Part shown: positions 32,474 to 33,214 of the stretch, one piece after another
How positions within the stretch are numbered: the first letter of the stretch is position 1
Layout: each line of letters begins with the position of its first letter
Assembly: GCA_021203145.1 (NCBI GenBank)
Contig: JAJQBS010000100.1
Span: forward strand, 1 to 33,214
From: Lachnospiraceae bacterium
Lineage (GTDB): Bacteria; Bacillota; Clostridia; Lachnospirales; Lachnospiraceae
DNA length: 33,214 nt
Direction of reading: 5' to 3'
Notes under the pieces: model-generated
Databases searched by the model: none
The model's input: the letters and a program-made list of their open reading frames with translations, nothing else
What the model was told of the DNA's origin: nothing
Translations under genes and position numbers: made by a program

Positions 32474-33214
32474 TCAATAGCTGATAACCTTTGTCCCGGA
32501 CGGGATATTGTTGTAAATCCACTTCGCGTTCTCAAGAGACAGCCGCACGCATCCATGCGATGCGTTGGTACCCAGTCCGCTTTCCTGCACCTGAGTCATA
32601 CTGCCCGGCTGATACAGGATGGAGTGGAAGAGATAGTTTCCATAAAACTGGGTATAATACCAACAAGTATAGGTCGTGCCAAAGGACAGGCCTCTTGACC
32701 CGATCGTATAGGAGCCCTTCACTGTCGGCGTGGAGGCCTTGCCGGTCGCGCAGACCCAGTAATACTTCAATGTCCAGTTCCCGTAAGAGCCATAGAAAAT
32801 ACCCACCCGGTTCGTCGAGGAATTAACCAGGATCATCCATTTAGTACTGCTTGAGTAAGACTGCGCCTTATTCAGCATGGCGACTGCCCCGGAATCTGCG
32901 CTGCCGGTCCGCTTTCCGGTACTGTCAACCACGCCATAGCCCTCCGATGACGAACCCACGATTCCTCCGGTCTGCAGCACACCCGAGCTGTTAAAATAGT
33001 AGGTCGAGCCGCTGATGGTTACCCAGCCTGTCTGCATCTTGCCATTTGAAGAGAAATAATACTTATTCCCGCTGATCGTCTTCCACCCGGTCAGAGCACG
33101 CCCTTTTTTCACGCCCTTGCCGGTCGGACTGAAATAATACTTGCTGCCGTTGACCGTCTTCCAACCCGTGACCATTCTGCCGTTTGTCTTAAAATAGTAG
33201 CGGTAGTCGCCGAT
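32474..33214 (-). CDS. L,D-transpeptidase (YkuD) with cell-wall-binding repeats, 5' end outside window
   Basis: The visible 246 residues are the C-terminal part of a cell-wall enzyme; the frame stays open to the window edge, so the ATG at 33175 is internal. At least three and probably four choline-binding-like repeats are seen (KTVNGSKYYFSPTGK, KTISGNKYYFSSNGKMQTGW, VTISGSTYYFNSSGVLQTGG), and the residues before them, GDYRYYFKTNGRMVTGW, are a further unit. The YkuD domain covers about the last 120 residues, with LFHSILY supplying the first His and NASHGCVRLS the catalytic Cys with Arg two residues later. Such enzymes make 3-3 peptidoglycan cross-links or attach proteins. The number of upstream repeats cannot be seen. 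Confidence 0.9.
   Translation of the reverse strand: MGDYRYYFKTNGRMVTGWKTVNGSKYYFSPTGKGVKKGRALTGWKTISGNKYYFSSNGKMQTGWVTISGSTYYFNSSGVLQTGGIVGSSSEGYGVVDSTGKRTGSADSGAVAMLNKAQSYSSSTKWMILVNSSTNRVGIFYGSYGNWTLKYYWVCATGKASTPTVKGSYTIGSRGLSFGTTYTCWYYTQFYGNYLFHSILYQPGSMTQVQESGLGTNASHGCVRLSLENAKWIYNNIPSGTKVISY

Overview
The window looks like a chromosomal segment from an anaerobic Gram-positive Clostridia, most likely a gut Lachnospiraceae. The signs are strong AGGAGG-type ribosome binding sites, a YesN/YesM-type regulator pair, several RbsABC-type sugar transporters, a D-Ala-D-Ala carboxypeptidase, and an L,D-transpeptidase with choline-binding-like cell-wall repeats. The assignment rests on gene content only.

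Layout. Positions 1-3.6 kb hold housekeeping or cell-envelope genes: a 49-residue unknown, a perfect 41-bp palindrome, an M32 carboxypeptidase and a DacF-like PBP. Positions 3.6-7.0 kb hold two toxin-antitoxin-like modules (AbiEii-type nucleotidyltransferase pair; Phd-RelE pair). They bracket an AraC regulator and L-rhamnose mutarotase (rhaM). Positions 7.1-11.9 kb hold a complete sugar ABC transporter operon (ATPase, two permeases, binding protein), probably for rhamnose. Diverging from it at 12.1-16.5 kb is a response regulator and an unusual membrane histidine kinase whose C-terminus is a cupin plus AraC DNA-binding module. Positions 16.7-20.5 kb encode the rhamnose pathway: RhaD aldolase, an AraA/FucI-like isomerase in place of RhaA, and RhaB kinase. 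Positions 20.9-25.7 kb hold a second sugar ABC transporter operon. From 26.0 kb come a FSA-type transaldolase, a chimeric broken ADH/AKR remnant, fucU, an AAA+DUF4143 ATPase and fucI. The window ends inside an L,D-transpeptidase gene.

How the genes work together. Mutarotases (RhaM, FucU) interconvert anomers of imported deoxysugars. The isomerases make ketoses, RhaB phosphorylates, and RhaD splits the product into DHAP and L-lactaldehyde. No intact lactaldehyde reductase or fuculokinase/fuculose-phosphate aldolase is visible here. The only reductase candidates are the fused ADH and AKR fragments, which are broken. Control is probably exerted by the AraC regulator at 4.7-5.7 kb and the two-component pair at 12.1-16.5 kb. 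The transaldolase and fucU genes share an almost identical sigma-A promoter block, suggesting common regulation.

The strongest candidates for something new are the histidine kinase-cupin-AraC fusion, the shared promoter block with upstream triple repeats, the non-RhaA isomerase in the rhamnose locus, and the ADH/AKR chimera. No CRISPR array, rRNA, tRNA, prophage or insertion sequence was recognised.
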